64,000 bases of DNA from Azolla caroliniana (GCA_043228905.1 JBHGNT010000007.1:9734001-9798000); one strand, 5' to 3'; positions 21,763-33,015 are shown, counted from the first letter of the stretch. Program-made: numbers and translations. The notes: generated by a model from the sequence alone, not told the origin.

Positions 21763-22243
21763 ATGGACCGCGACCAACCGGCACGGCGATCGACGGGAAA
21801 ATGATGTCCGGTACGGTGATCAGCAGGATAACTATGACCGGCATGATCGGTACCAGGGTTACAATAGACGATGTGAACATTACGACCGGGAGCACTTCCC
21901 CGGGTATCGTCAGCAACGGGAGGAATACGGCAGATATAACGGGCAACCCCGTCAAGAGTACCGTAATAAGAAGAGCTATAACAAAAAACATCATTTTAAA
22001 AAAGGCTGCTACCCCCGGGATCCGGAACAAGGAGCTCCAAGCAGCCAACCGGTACAAAACCCCACGCGTACCGCAGGACCTGCCCCGGGTACAACAGACA
22101 ATGCCGAATCTAGCAATACCCGGAAAGCCTACTGCTACTACTGTCGACAGGAAGGCCATTATAGTAACCAATGCCCGGTGAAGAGCTATGAAAAACGACC
22201 GACGGTAAATATGGTAGTCCCTGAGGTGGCAGATCTGCAGTAG
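21716..22243 (+). pseudogene. OTA-1 Gag C-terminal segment, frameshifted
   Basis: In a different frame from the main gag. It is rich in Tyr, Arg, Gln and Asp, followed by a perfect CCHC knuckle (CYYCRQEGHYSNQC). It stops at TAG (22241-22243). The same frame continues as MAKEWETQE from 22265, the start region also seen in OTA-2, before a further frame change leads into pol. Confidence 0.8.
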
Positions 22244-22275
22244 GTGACCACAAGGTCGAAGGGCATGGCCAAGGA

Positions 22276-25200
22276 ATGGGAGACGCAGGAGACCATCTAG
22301 AAACAAGCAACGGAATGGGTAAAGAAAGCAAACGAACAGAATGTCAAAAGGAGAACACCACAGGGCTTGCCGACGGTAGTCACTCCGAGAACGAGACATG
22401 GCAGGCGTTGCAAGAGTGCCAGATTACGTTGCCACTAGGAAGACTCCTACAACTCGTGCCAAGATTCACGGAAGGACTGAAGACGGCCATGAAGGCAGGA
22501 GAACCATCACCGGCACCGGTACTCTTCTCGAATCCGGAGGAGGGACCAACGGTGGTGGACACCAGCAGTCCGGTAATCACTGCCATTGTAAAAGGGAAAG
22601 AACTCCCCGGCACAGTTATAGACGGAGGCTCTGGGGTGAATGTAATAAGCCTCCGGACGTGTGATGCCCTAGGAATTCGCGAGTGGGAACCGTGTCCATT
22701 CTGGTTGCGGATGGCCGATACAAGCTCAGTGCGGCCGATAGGATTAAAACGGAAATTAGAAGTCACCGTCGGCGGTCATACATTTTACATCTCGGCCGTA
22801 GTGCTACAATTACAGGCACAAGGCGCATACCCGCTATTGCTGGGGCGGCCATGGTTGAAAACGGCACATATCAAACAGAATTGGTGGAAAAATATAATTA
22901 CCTTCCGGCGAGGAAAAGCCAAGGTACGAGTACCAACACAGCCAAGGACGAGCACTGGCAAGGAATGTACACCGTTGTATGCGGAATGCGTCAACATGCT
23001 AGAAGGGTTAGTGGACGAAGAAGAAGCTCAGTACCTGCAGGAAAACCTGAAGATCATACCCCTCTTCGAAATTGACATTGCCGAAGCAGTAGCACCATAC
23101 TTACCGCAACCGGAAGAGGCTAAAGCAGAACCGGATAAAGATGCAATCCGGGAGTTACGGCAAGTGCAGGAAGCGTTGGAACGGGAAATGGCCGTTTCAC
23201 AGCGCGTGAAAGCGTCGCAACTGGAAGAGCTTAACCTAGGCACCAGGGACGAAGCAAAACCGGTGCACATCGCCAAGGAGATGAAGTCCGAAGACAAAAC
23301 GGCGATGATCACACTTATCACGGAATTCTGCGATGTGTTCGCCTGGTCATACGAAGATATGCGAGGACTCAACCCTCAGTTATACCAACATCAGGTGCAC
23401 TTGAGCAAGGACGCAAAACCAGTGGCACAAAGACGGTACCGGATGAATCCCAATTATGCCGCCAAAGTCAAGGAGGAAATCGACAAACTGCTAAGAGTTG
23501 GCTTTATCCGTCTGGTAAAGAAAGCGACATGGCTGAGCCCGATCATAGTCGTACCGAAGAAGAACGGAAAAATCCGAGTTTGCATGGACTACCGGAAACT
23601 CAATGCGGCTACGGTAACAGATGCGTTTCCACTTCCGTTCACAGATGGAGTGTTGGATGCCGTCGCCGGCCATGAGGTCTATAGCTTCCTAGATGGATTC
23701 AGCGGGTATAATCAGATCCGGATGCACCCCGATGACCAAGAGAAAACAACATTCGTCACCGAATGGGGGGTCTTTGTGGCCGTGGTGATGATGTTCGGAC
23801 TCAAAACGGCACCGGCAACATTTCAACGAATCATCATGGAAATCTTTGGTGAATATATACCGGCTTTTATGCAGGTTTTTCTTGACGATTTCGCCGTCTA
23901 TAGCCGGGAGGAGGACCATTTTCAGCACCTCCGTCTTTGTCTAGAAAAGTGTAGAGCGTACCGGCTAAGCTTGAATCCGGCAAAGTGTGTATTTGGCGTG
24001 TCCAGTGGAACTTTATTAGGACATATTGTGAGCCAGGAAGGTATTGCAGTCGACCCGGACAAAGTGAAAGCCATATTAGAAGCACCGGCGCCGGCAACGG
24101 CAAAGGCATTAAGCCGGTTCTTAGGCCAGATTCGGTGGCACAGCCAGATGCTCTGATACTTAGCAGACCTGGCTACACCGTTGCATGCCACCGTACATCG
24201 GACACCATTCCAATGGACTCACACCGAGGATAGAGCGTATAGGGCCCTCAAGGTACTACTGTCACAGGCACCGGTAGTACAACCTCTGGATTGGAGTAAA
24301 GAATTTCACGTGTTCGTAGACGCCTCCGACATCGCAATCGGAAGCGTACTTATGCAGCTTACGGAGCCAAAATGGTACCGGCCAGTGTACTATGCCAGCC
24401 GAAAGCTATCCCAAGCAGAACGAAACTACTCTACCACGGAATGGGAAGCTCTAGGGATGATCTACAGTGTGACAAAGTTTCGACATTATTTATTGGGAAG
24501 GAAGTTTTCCTTCCATGTAGATCATTCGGCACTCCTTTACCTGGTGTCCAAATCGTCACTCACCAGCAAATTGGCCCGGTGGACCTTACTGTTACAGGAG
24601 TTCGAGTTTGAAATATTCCACCGACCCAGTATACAGCATGCCCTGGCGGATTACTTAAGCCGATTAGAGTCCGGAGAGACGGGTGACGGAGTAGCGGATG
24701 AGTTTCCGGATGTAGAGCTAGTTCGAGTCACTACGGAGACGGCAGCAGATGAGACGGTGGCACAGGAAGACAAATGGCTCACAAATATGCACCAGTTTCT
24801 GAGCACAGGACTGCCTCTGGAAGAGATGAACCGGGACGAACAGGAACGCCTGGCGGTGCAAAGCCGACATTTCTGCTTACTGCAAGACACACTGTACCAC
24901 AAGGGCGCGGACGGCATATGGAGACGGGCGGTGCGCAGCGATGAAAAGGAACTGATACTGAGGGAAGCCCACTGCGGAGTTGCCGAAGGTCACTATGCTG
25001 GAGATGCGACGTCCAAAAAAATATGGCAAAGTGGCCTATGGTGGCCAATGACATTAAGAGATGCGGTACGATACGCAAAAGAATGTGACCTATGCAAGAG
25101 AATGGGCCAGCCAACGGAGCAGGCTCGTATGCCACACCAGCCGGTACTACCACTTGAGCCATTCCAGAAGTGGGGGCTGGACTTTGTAGGACCCTTCAAG

Positions 25201-26160
25201 CCACCAGCAATGAGAACGGGTAATCGGTATGTCATCGTTGCTACGGATTATTGCACGAAATGGGTGGAGGCCAAAGCATTAAGGGATAACACCACTGCGT
25301 CAACGCCGAAGTTTCTATATGAGTACATCTGGTGCCGTTACAGATGCCCAATTGAATTAATAAGCGACCAAGGGGGGCACTTTCTTGGCCAAGTAGTGGA
25401 AAGCCTGACGACATTCTAGGCCGTTGTACACAAACGGATCACACCTTACTATCCACAAGCGAACGGTTTAGCGGAATCAACGAACAAGACGCTCCAGAAT
25501 ATCCTCCGGAAGATCGTCAACGAAAACCGGACGGATTGGGACACAAAGCTACATACCGCGCTTTGGGCATACCGGACGGCATACAAAACGAGCATCCGAA
25601 CAACACCGTTCCGGTTAGCGTTCGGACTAGAGGTGGTCATTCCGGTAGAATTCCAAGTACCCAGCTTACGGATCCAGCTACGGGAACGGCTGAACGAGGA
25701 GTCGGAGGCAATACAGTTGACAGCGCTGTGTGAGCTCGAGGAACAACGACTGGCCAGCATCCTGCATTTAGAATTGGAGCAATGGCGACGGAAAGCATTT
25801 GTCGACCGGCACAGGAAAGGTAACGAAAACATGTTCGCAATCGGCAAACCGGTGTTAGTCTTCCAAACCCGGATGGGCAAGATGCCGGGTAAACTACGGT
25901 TTAGATGGAACGGACCGTATTGGCTAACACGGGAGTATAATGGGTCCTACCAGTTAGGGACACTTGCCAGCGAAGTGCTAAGCAAATGGGTCAACGGATT
26001 CTGGTTGAAGCCATATAGAGGACCGATGCCTAAGAACCCATTTGAGCAAAGGACCGACACCAGTAATGGAAACGGCAACCACCAAGACGGCAGAGAAGGC
26101 GAGCCGGTAACTGGGGAGAATGAGGCCGGTAAGGGTCTGAGAGGACCAACGGACAAGTGA
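22276..26160 (+). pseudogene. OTA-1 Pol (protease, RT, RNase H, integrase), two nonsense mutations
   Basis: One frame throughout, in phase with gag. The protease has VIDGGSGVNVIS (near 22617), the DGGS form of the retropepsin active site. RT shows MDYRKLNAATVTDAFPLPF and FLDDFAVYS (near 23880). RNase H shows VDASDIAIGS (near 24316) and DYLSR. Integrase has H-H and CDLCKRMG zinc ligands (near 25090), and DDE residues in LDFVGP, ISDQGGHF and NGLAESTNK. Stops: TGA at 24154-24156 between RT and RNase H, and TAG at 25417-25419 inside the integrase core. The tail after integrase has no chromodomain. OTA-2 Pol matches closely throughout. Confidence 0.94.
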
Positions 26161-26557
26161 TGTCACACTAAATTAAATTTAAATAAATAAAAAATAATAA
26201 AATAATAAAATAATAAAAATAATAAACAATCATGCAAAAGCAAGGAATGAATGGATGAAAGAGCGAGGAGCGAAAAGGCACGTTGTGGGCATTTAAAGTG
26301 CCACCATAGGACATAATGCTATTTTAGTACACGACATGCACACACTCGAAAAAGGCGCCAGAATGCACAGACAAAAACCACTGCGCGTAGAGACCCTTTA
26401 CTTTCGTGAACCCAGGAGCACAAAAGCACCAAGACGCTGCAAGATCATCAGACGAGAACCTGCGCACAGATAACCCCCGCCTTCTGAACTCTCTCTCTCT
26501 CAACCTCCCTCTCATCACCATCCAACCTCGCCACCGCAATCCGACCTCGACACAGAA
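26161..26557 (+). other. OTA-1 spacer between pol and ORF3
   Basis: Holds an A/T tract of AATAA words (26170-26232) and, just before ORF3, a pyrimidine-rich stretch (26490-26535) ending CACAG two bases before the ATG. OTA-2 has the same layout at 59650-60043. It may be a splice acceptor or promoter for ORF3; inference only. Confidence 0.6.
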
Positions 26558-27305
26558 ATGGACCCGCAAACGCTGTCGGAAGCCGCCAAGACATGGCTAA
26601 AGCAACACGGGCTCGAGGGCTTCTTGATGATGATGGAAGTACCGCCACACAAAGAAGCCGACAAAGTGATCAAAGAAATCGACACAGAGGTCATAACGGC
26701 AGAGGCGATTCGAGCGTTAACAGGCCTTCCGGAGGGAGGCATACTCACGATCGACAATCCAACCCCGGAGCAACTCATCAGGTATTTTGGTGAGTACTCT
26801 CTAGCCAGCAAGGGCTACCGGACACAGGGCAGCGGAGATATGTTGTTCCGCGAAATTGCTCGTGTGCTCCACGAATACGGCCACGTGTACCCTAGACCCC
26901 CTGTCATGCCGCAGAACCGGGCAGGGATGATCATCGCCATAGATGAAGGGATCAAGGTGGATTGGCCGGTATTGATCGCCGACGGGTTGTGTGCGGCGAT
27001 CGAGATCGTCAGAGGCAAAGACGGCAAAGGCCGAGACGGACGGAGGATATGGCACGCCGTAACACAGTGGCTCACCTTGCTTGTGCCACCCGTCCAGCCC
27101 GTCCAGCCCAAGAAGCGAGGAAGAGTGGCGGACGGCACCCCAAGGACGGCTTCCAAACGGCAATAGCTGTTGGCCTCTAAGGCCACTAAGGGAAAGGCGG
27201 CGGATGCAGAACAGGCGGCACCAGGAAGCGGCAGTCGGAAGCGCCCAATGGAGGCGCAGGAGGAACCACCGGCACGGCCCGTAAAGGTCACACTCTGCCG
27301 ACCGG

Positions 27306-28095
27306 TGTCGTGCCTTTCGGCTCCGGATCTTTGCGTGAGTCGGGTGGGAACCGCCGAGGTTTTGGACTAGGAGAAAGAAGAATATGAGATGAGGCTAGTA
27401 ATAAATAGATTATTAGAAAGAGAGATAGAAATTTCGTGAATCCCACGAGTGTATTGTATTCGATTAATCAATATTTAGATAAGAATATGTATTTAGATTG
27501 AAAGAAAGATATAAGAAACTTGTGAATCCCACAAGTATAGATTATATTATTTTCGTGAATCCCACGATTATATTAATCGGTTGGTGTTTTCGGAAATATA
27601 TCCAATTTCCAAATATTTCACACGCCTATTGCATTGTGCTCCTCATCCTTATATAGAGATGAGAGAGACTAAGCATAGCTACATGCTTTTTTTTCTAATA
27701 TGCTCATGCACACTAAATATGCATGTGATGCTTTTCTAATCCTTGCTTTTATTTGCTAAATATAGTGCTCATGCACGCTAGATGTGCACGAGTCCCTTTT
27801 TAGTTGCTTGCGTTTTTTCTATAAAAATATTCACACACTCTAAAAATGCACGATTTACCTTTTAATAAAGGTAGGCGCAAATAAAGCACTTATAGTTATT
27901 AAATCTATTTATAGAACACTAAAGATAAGGTAGCATAATGGTAAAGTTGAGGTTTGGCTACGTGGAGGTACAGGGTTCGAATCCTGCCCTATGCACGTGA
28001 TAAATATCTTGATATATTATTTTATTTATTTATATGTAATTAAATCGGTTATATTATTTTTACTTTTTCACGTAGTGTACGAAATACACTACGAC
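27306..28095 (-). repeat. TR-GAG1 LTR, left copy (3' LTR)
   Basis: Holds three short palindromes built on GTGAATCCCAC (near 27436, 27521, 27553) and, near the other end, a tRNA-like module with pol III A and B boxes on the + strand. Confidence 0.93.
27925..27993 (+). other. tRNA-like pol III promoter module in left TR-GAG1 LTR
   Basis: A box TAGCATAATGG (27931-27941) and a perfect B box GGTTCGAATCC (27974-27984), 32 bases apart, as in tRNA genes. The flanking arms pair only partly, so this is not a working tRNA. It lies antisense to the element's gag. Confidence 0.75.
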
Positions 28096-28110
28096 TCTCG
28101 CCCCCTCCGA
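28096..28110 (-). other. TR-GAG1 polypurine tract
   Basis: On the minus strand TCGGAGGGGGCGAGA, directly before the 3' LTR. Confidence 0.75.
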
Positions 28111-28243
28111 ACCCGCACATCCTCCGGTATGTGCCGAAGTTGCCGATGCTCGTTGTCTCCCCTTCATCCTCCGTTTGTCCCGCTATGTCAACTTTGTCTC
28201 TCCATTTTGAGTAGACCCATTCTTTCCACCCGAACCATTGTCG

Positions 28244-30082
28244 CTATCCGATCCAGCATATTCTTTGTTCATTCGTGGTAGTGTCTTTTACTGGGCTCTT
28301 TCTTGTCTTCATCAACCTTGACTTTTTTCCGGATCGCTCTCGTCCGATCGACTTTCGGTTTGATCGGCTTCCGATCGGATTCGTATTCGGCCGAATCGGA
28401 ATCGGTTGTTCGGTTTCGATTGAGTCGGTCTCCTTCCGACCCGGTTTCGATCTATCGGTTTCGGTTTCAGTTGGCTTTCTTTTCCTCGTTTTCACCAGCC
28501 TTGACCGGTCCAACCTCCGATTGAGTCGGATTAGCTTCTGTCCGATAGGCTTTCGGCTAGGTCGGCTTCCATCCATATTCGCGTTCAGCCAAGTCAGACT
28601 CAGTCGATCGGTTTTGACCGAGTCGACCCCTTTTCGGGTCGGCTTTCTTTCGGGTCGTCTTTCGGCCGAATCCTCATTCGCCCGGTTCGGCTTTCGTTTG
28701 TGTCGTCTTTCGGCTGAATTCTCTTCCTTTCGGTTCGGCTTTCTTTCGGGTCGACTTTTGGTTGAATCCTCTTTTACCCGGTTCGGCTTTCTTTCGGATC
28801 GGAATCTCGTCCGGATCACCTTCCATCCAAACCGGCTTCCGACTTTACCTTTCTTGCTGCCACCTCCCGTCTCTCCGGTCTCACGTTGGTTCTCGGACAC
28901 AACTGCCGAAGTCTCTAGAATTAGTGGGTAGGAATCCTTGGTATTATCATCCTCCATTGTTTCACCCATAGCCATATTCTCGGCTATCTCTCTGTTGTAT
29001 GCATCGACTTCGACCTTTGTTTTCTCTCCGCCACCTTCCGTCTCTTCGGTCTCACGTTGCCTTTCGAACGCAACCGCCGGAGTCTTTAGAATTAGTGGTG
29101 GGGAAGTCTCGATATGGCCATCCGTCATTGATTCGTCCATAGCCACCTTCGATTCGATGTCATCTTTCGTGGCAACCTCCTCAATCAAGTCCTCTTTGCT
29201 CTCTTTCACTGCATCAATTATGCAAACATCAATTATGCTTACCCCTTTTTCACCCGATGTTTCGGACACTTGTATTCTGAAATCTTCTTCTACACTTGGG
29301 TTATCGGCCTTATCCTTTGTCGTTGTTCTTTCGCAAGACAAGAGGGTAGCTTGTTTTACACCCTCTTCCGTCGGACCATCATGTTGTATTTCGGCCTTCA
29401 TATCGGCTCCATCGTTTGTCTTCAATCGACCATCCTTCATCGGCCATGTCGTTGACAAGATTCTCATCTTCCTCTCATCATGTCCCCGGCATACCCTTTG
29501 GACTTCGGCCCAATCTTCGGTAAGACCATTCGTACCTTCATCGTCTTCGAGTTCGATCCCGATGTCCATCCTTTCTTTTCGATCGATCGATTTTACGAAC
29601 ATTAGGACTTTATCCTCTCCCACCAATCGTTGTTCCCGCTCCGAGAGTCGAGCAAAACGATGCTCGAACTCTAGGAATGCTTGTGTTGCACTTCGGTGGG
29701 TCTTCTCCGATGCCACCCATTCGTCAAACTCGCGTCGATCTCGTCCCTTCGATCTCTCGTAGTCATATGCCTCTCGTAAAGCTTCTTCAAAGGACCCCCA
29801 TGTTGGATTTTGTTGCCGTATCTTGTAGATTCTTTCTTGTAACTCATCCGTGGCTACCCGATTGAAGGATGTCACTTGCAATCCTTCTGGTATCCCACAT
29901 CGTATCATCTCCGCCTTGTAGTCACGTAGATAGCGTGACACATCGTTTCCGTTGAATTGTCCGTTTCGTTGTACGAGCCGCTTTACTGCCCCCGTGATCT
30001 CCGACATCACTCGTTGTTCTTGTAGCATCCGCGCGAACATCATCATCATTGTTATACTCATTGCCTTTTGTTGATTCTCCAT
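28244..30082 (-). CDS. TR-GAG1 Gag
   Basis: 612 residues from the ATG at 30082; an upstream in-frame GTG overlaps the primer-binding site and is unlikely to be used. The N-terminal 210 residues look like a retrotransposon gag domain (NGNDVSRYLRDYKAEM, WGSFEEALREAYDYERSKG, ATQAFLEFEHRFARLSEREQ). The middle is acidic, with two repeated segments (ETEETEGGGEKTKV and ETGETGGGSKKGKV). The C-terminal third is strongly basic and contains four tandem 16-residue repeats (type RPERKPNRKEENSAER, DNA about 28620-28812), probably a nucleic-acid-binding tail. No zinc knuckle is present. The frame is fully open, unlike the host element around it. TR-GAG2 encodes a relative. Confidence 0.88.
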   Translation of the reverse strand: MENQQKAMSITMMMMFARMLQEQRVMSEITGAVKRLVQRNGQFNGNDVSRYLRDYKAEMIRCGIPEGLQVTSFNRVATDELQERIYKIRQQNPTWGSFEEALREAYDYERSKGRDRREFDEWVASEKTHRSATQAFLEFEHRFARLSEREQRLVGEDKVLMFVKSIDRKERMDIGIELEDDEGTNGLTEDWAEVQRVCRGHDERKMRILSTTWPMKDGRLKTNDGADMKAEIQHDGPTEEGVKQATLLSCERTTTKDKADNPSVEEDFRIQVSETSGEKGVSIIDVCIIDAVKESKEDLIEEVATKDDIESKVAMDESMTDGHIETSPPLILKTPAVAFERQRETEETEGGGEKTKVEVDAYNREIAENMAMGETMEDDNTKDSYPLILETSAVVSENQRETGETGGGSKKGKVGSRFGWKVIRTRFRSERKPNRVKEDSTKSRPERKPNRKEENSAERRHKRKPNRANEDSAERRPERKPTRKGVDSVKTDRLSLTWLNANMDGSRPSRKPIGQKLIRLNRRLDRSRLVKTRKRKPTETETDRSKPGRKETDSIETEQPIPIRPNTNPIGSRSNRKSIGRERSGKKSRLMKTRKSPVKDTTTNEQRICWIG

Positions 30083-30098
30083 CTCCTTGCCACCCGTC

Positions 30099-30116
30099 TT
30101 CACGTCGGGTTCACCA
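30099..30116 (-). other. TR-GAG1 primer-binding site
   Basis: On the minus strand TGGTGAACCCGACGTGAA, four bases inside the 5' LTR. The same 18 bases occur in TR-GAG2. Confidence 0.8.
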
Positions 30117-30120
30117 ACTG

Positions 30121-30910
30121 TGTCGTGCCTTTCGGCTCCGGATCGTTGCGTGAGTCGGGTGGGAACCGTCGAGGTTTTGGACTAGGAGAAAGAAGAATAT
30201 GAGATGAGGCTAGTAATAAATAGATTATTAGAAAGAGAGATAGAAATTTTGTGAATCCCACGAGTGTATTGTATTCGATTAATCAATATTTAGATAAGAA
30301 TATGTATTTAGATTGAAAGAAAGATATAAGAAACTTGTGAATCCCACAAGTATAGATTATATTATTTTCGTGAATCCCACGATTATATTAATCGGTTGGT
30401 GTTTTCGGAAATATATCCAATTTCCAAATATTTCACACGCCTATTACATTGTGCTCCTCATCCTTATATAGAGATGAGAGAGACTAAGCATAACTACATG
30501 CTTTTTTTTCTAATATGTTCATGCACACTAAATATGCATGTGATGCTTTTCTAATCCTTGCTTTTATTTGCTAAATATAGTGCTCATGCACGCTAGATGT
30601 GCACGAGTCACTTTTTAGTTGCTTGCGTTTTTTCTATAAAAATATTCACACACTCTAAAAATGCACGATTTACCTTTTAATAAAGGTAGGCGCAAATAAA
30701 GCACTTATAGTTATTAAATCTATTTATAGAACACTAAAGATAAGGTAGCATAATGGTAAAGTTGAGGTTTGGCTACGTGGAGGTACAAGGTTCGAATCCT
30801 GCCCTATGCACGTGATAAATATCTTGATATATTATTTTATTTATTTATATGTAATTAAATCGGTTATATTATTTTTACTTTTTCACGTAGTGTACGAAAT
30901 ACACTACGAC
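30121..30910 (-). repeat. TR-GAG1 LTR, right copy (5' LTR)
   Basis: About 99% like the left copy. Carries the same palindromes; the first has changed to a G:U form. Confidence 0.93.
30740..30808 (+). other. tRNA-like pol III promoter module in right TR-GAG1 LTR
   Basis: A box at 30746-30756 and B box at 30789-30799, same as the left copy apart from one base before the B box. Confidence 0.75.
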
Positions 30911-33015
30911 ACCGGTGAATAGAGAAGCAGACCCCTTGGCGGCAAAACTCAATGTCGGAGCTCAGGAGGAGGAAATAGAGGAGGAGCCCACAGAGCACCT
31001 CCAGCGACGGTCGTTGGCAAGGACCGTTGAGACAGCCGGGAAACGTTCGGACCCTCAGACGGAGGGAACACCGGCTCCCCTTAGTGAGACTCCCACGCCA
31101 AGGAAGGAACCGGAACCGGTGCATATGGCACCGGAAACAGAAGCCCCAACACCACTGGCAACACCAGCAAGTCCCATCCCGCCAGAGCCGGAAAGGTCAA
31201 TGCAGCCTCCCTCGGTCAGCCAAGAAGAAGCGCAAGGGGAACCAGGACAACAGGGTGGTCCAGGGGCAGAAACGGAACTGCAACTCGGCGCAACCAGGCG
31301 GGACCACCCCTCTACAAGTGAGCCCATCTGTCAAACCTCCGTGCAAGCACAACAAGGCACCGGTAGCCTGTGGCTCCGGTGGATAGGCGAACAGATAGCC
31401 AGAGCAGTGGGGTATATTGAGGCGGAAGAAAGAGCGCAAAGCGAACGGTTGCTTGTCACAACCGAACAACTAGAGACGGCCCGGTCCAGAATCCGGTTTC
31501 TTGAAAAAGACTTGGATCAGGTCACGACAGAGATGGCCAAAATGGCCTTAACGGCAACATAGATCCAATCACCGGTGACTCCGGTAAGTGTACAGAATAA
31601 AGAAACGGAACGACCTGTACATAGCAATAAGACCCCGGCAACGGAAACCGTTCTAGTGAGAGATGCGGCACAAGCCCAGGAGCTTGCGGAATTGAGAGAT
31701 GAACTTGCCGCACAAGAAGCGCTAAGGAGCCGTGAACGAGAATTGAAGACGGCGGCCGAAGCCGAATTAAAGAAGACTGCTGAGAACCTCCACCGGGCAG
31801 AGGAGAGCCTCTGGAAAGGCCATCAAGCGTACGACCGGCTAAAGGAGGAGAAAGACAAAGTGCTGCAGGAAAAGGACAAGCTGCGGAAAACGGCGGAAAC
31901 AGAGATTGAACGGCTAAAGGAAGGGCTCCGCCAGTAGAAGGACCACGAGGACCGGGCCCGTCGTCAGATCAATGCACGGCTCAAGCAAAAGACGGATGAT
32001 TTGGGGCACCTACACCGGGACTACAAACGGCTGGACACGGAGCATAAAGAATGGATGGCTGAGCTCCAGCAGGCAGTTGATCGGGCCGCGACGGCGATCG
32101 CCGACGAACGGGCGGAAAATACAAGACGCTTGGACGAGGCGGAGAAGGTCCGGATGGAGCTCCAGAGGTAGCAACAGGAAGACAAAGAGAGAGCGTCAAC
32201 AATATTGCAGAAATTACAAAGCACATATCAAAGGCAATTGACGCATTACAAGGCGCAGGCGGAGAACAACGTCAAAATCATCAAACAACTGAAGGAGGAA
32301 CGGCAAGTGGCGGAAACCAAATCGCAATTGGGAACGAGCCGGATTCAGTCAATCCTCCGGGCATGGCTGAATCAGACAAAACACTTGATTGATGAAAGCT
32401 CCGTATAATGGTGGACAAAGTGGGCACAAAACGCGACGGAACTCCAGTTGCTACGGGCGGATGCGGCAAACCGGCGGAAGGAAGGAGATGATTGTTATAC
32501 GTTGACTTCCGAGGACTTCACCGCCATACGGGACGAGCTGGCCGACGACTTCCAAGTCCTGGCAGATGAACAGCTGGCGCAGGTCAGGAAGCTCGTAGCT
32601 CAGCTAGACGATGATAGGCTGGACGCTCAAATCCAGTTTGAAAGCTACGAGCGGTCCCGGGTGCGGGAAGAAAAAGCACGAGAAGCGGCAACGGTTAACC
32701 TTAGTGATGAGGAACCGTCGACGGCTGAGGGCCAGCTGGGAACCAGTCAACCGGAGACCACTATGACGCAGGGAGCAATGACGAAGACGCCGGTGTTAGA
32801 GCAACAAATGGAGGAGCAGCCGCAGCAGCCACCAACGAACCCGCCGCAGCAGACAGCAGACAGCAGCAGAGCAGCAACAACAACAACAACAACAACCACT
32901 TCCAGATGAACCATTGGAGCCTCTCGAACAAAGCATTCTGGACATTTTGGACGAAGAATAGCAAGGGTCGGTTGTGGATTCGACGTACAAGGTACTGTCC
33001 CACGGGCGTGCCATG

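Larger units (their letters stand above)
27306..30910 (-). mobile_element. TR-GAG1: gag-only LTR retrotransposon nested in OTA-1 ORF3
   Basis: Two 790-bp LTRs, about eight differences by eye, enclose a 2025-bp interior with one long ORF on the minus strand, a primer-binding site and a purine tract. There is no protease, RT, RNase H or integrase. The 5-bp duplication ACCGG (27301-27305 and 30911-30915) flanks it, and the ORF3 codons rejoin across it. It must have been moved by enzymes of another element. It resembles the class known as terminal-repeat retrotransposons with GAG domain. Confidence 0.93.
26558..32961 (+). pseudogene. OTA-1 ORF3 (coiled-coil protein), split by TR-GAG1 and with stops
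   Basis: Exons 26558-27305 and 30916-32961 on either side of the TR-GAG1 insertion. The N-terminal 200 residues form a conserved globular part (TLSEAA, RALTGLPEGG, FREIARVLHEYGHVYPRPPVMPQNRAGM). A basic KKRGR segment, a Pro/Glu/Thr-rich linker, and a long Glu/Lys/Arg/Gln-rich coiled-coil region with a Gln-rich tail follow. Premature stops at about 27164, 31560, 31935, 32169 and 32406 are point changes relative to OTA-2, several of them CAG to TAG. Function unknown. It stands where Athila-like elements carry an envelope-like ORF, but I see no signal peptide or membrane segment. Confidence 0.88.

Noticed and set aside
27925-27993. Functional tRNA gene in the TR-GAG1 LTR
   Set aside because: Boxes are good but the acceptor and T stems do not pair properly and no consistent anticodon stem forms.
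28275-28931. Open frames of 218 and 274 residues on the + strand (28275-28931, 28938-29762)
   Set aside because: Antisense to TR-GAG1 Gag. They are Ser/Phe/Arg-rich shadows that come from the base composition of the real minus-strand frame.
26558-32961. ORF3 as an envelope protein
   Set aside because: Position fits, but no signal peptide, transmembrane segment or cysteine pattern is visible in either copy.
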